Shown here: one piece after another, positions 63,981 through 64,000 of the stretch
Layout of the letters: each line of letters opens with the position of its first letter
Numbering within the stretch: position 1 is the first letter of the stretch
Assembly: GCF_001953745.1 (NCBI RefSeq)
Contig: NZ_LWLN01000001.1
Location: 1,426,001 to 1,490,000 of the forward strand
DNA length: 64,000 bases
DNA from: Natrinema saccharevitans
GTDB taxonomy: Archaea; Halobacteriota; Halobacteria; Halobacteriales; Natrialbaceae
Direction: 5' to 3'
The notes under the pieces: model-generated
What the model saw: only the letters and a program-made list of their open reading frames with translations
Databases searched by the model: none
What the model was told of the DNA's origin: nothing
Program-made: the position numbers and the translations under genes

Positions 63981-64000
63981 ACCTAGACGAACTGCGGTCG
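63977..64000 (+). CDS. Start of a GINS/Sld5-like gene (partial)
   Basis: Only the first eight codons (MNLDELRS) are in the window. The ATGA overlap with priS and this opening fit the GINS subunit gene that commonly follows priS in Halobacteria. GINS links the MCM helicase and primase/polymerase. Identity rests mainly on gene order. Confidence 0.55.

Overview
The window comes from a halophilic archaeon (class Halobacteria). The proteins are rich in Asp and Glu, codons favour G/C at the third position, many genes have a TATA box about 27 bases before the start codon (leaderless transcripts), and the archaeal gene set is clear: RNA polymerase D/N/K, eukaryote-like ribosomal proteins, isopentenyl phosphate kinase, aRNase J, RtcB with archease, PriS with GINS, and TmcA. 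The repeats and gene set look most like the Natrialbales (Natrinema/Haloterrigena type). That placement is an inference.

Layout. 1-10 kb: a visibly more AT-rich surface-polysaccharide or glycosylation block (GT4 glycosyltransferase, three sugar-nucleotide epimerases, a nucleotide-sugar dehydrogenase, a polyprenyl-phosphate sugar transferase), with a two-gene membrane protein unit and a truncated gene remnant. 10-17 kb: an MFS permease, a MaoC hydratase/CMD pair, and a stress-protein cluster (four Usp genes, DUF2267, a CNNM-like membrane protein). 17-25 kb: tRNA-Glu, a membrane-anchored HTH protein, an MBL hydrolase, a P-loop protein, a giant FAD/Fe-S dehydrogenase and superoxide dismutase. 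25-27 kb: the rpl7ae-rps28e-rpl24e-ndk operon. 27-40 kb: oleate hydratase, tmcA, a short-chain dehydrogenase, an SLC13-type permease, gltX, idsA and rnj. 40-47 kb: a Trk potassium-uptake block with two TrkH, two TrkA and two small membrane proteins. 47-57 kb: ipk-mvk, a ThiR-like regulator, then the large information-processing run tRNA-Ser, rps13, rps4, rps11, rpoD, tRNA-Leu, rpl18e, rpl13, rps9, rpoN, rpoK, eno, rps2. 57-64 kb: moaA, an rtcB gene interrupted by an intein, archease, a GNAT enzyme, priS and the first bases of a GINS gene.

How the genes work together. The left block supplies and transfers activated sugars. ipk, mvk and idsA serve archaeal lipid synthesis and sit close to translation and RNA-decay genes. 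RtcB and archease act on tRNA exons. The Trk genes supply K+ for the salt-in strategy.

Most interesting non-coding signals: (i) an ~85 bp imperfect palindrome in three copies, one of which supplies the stop codons of two convergent genes; (ii) a ~50 base motif with a conserved core in three copies, one of them preceded by six perfect triloop hairpins; (iii) long structured leaders before rnj and rpl7ae, in a genome where most starts look leaderless. The 477-residue RtcB intein sits exactly at the metal-binding cysteine. All lengths and identities were counted by hand; no database search was possible.
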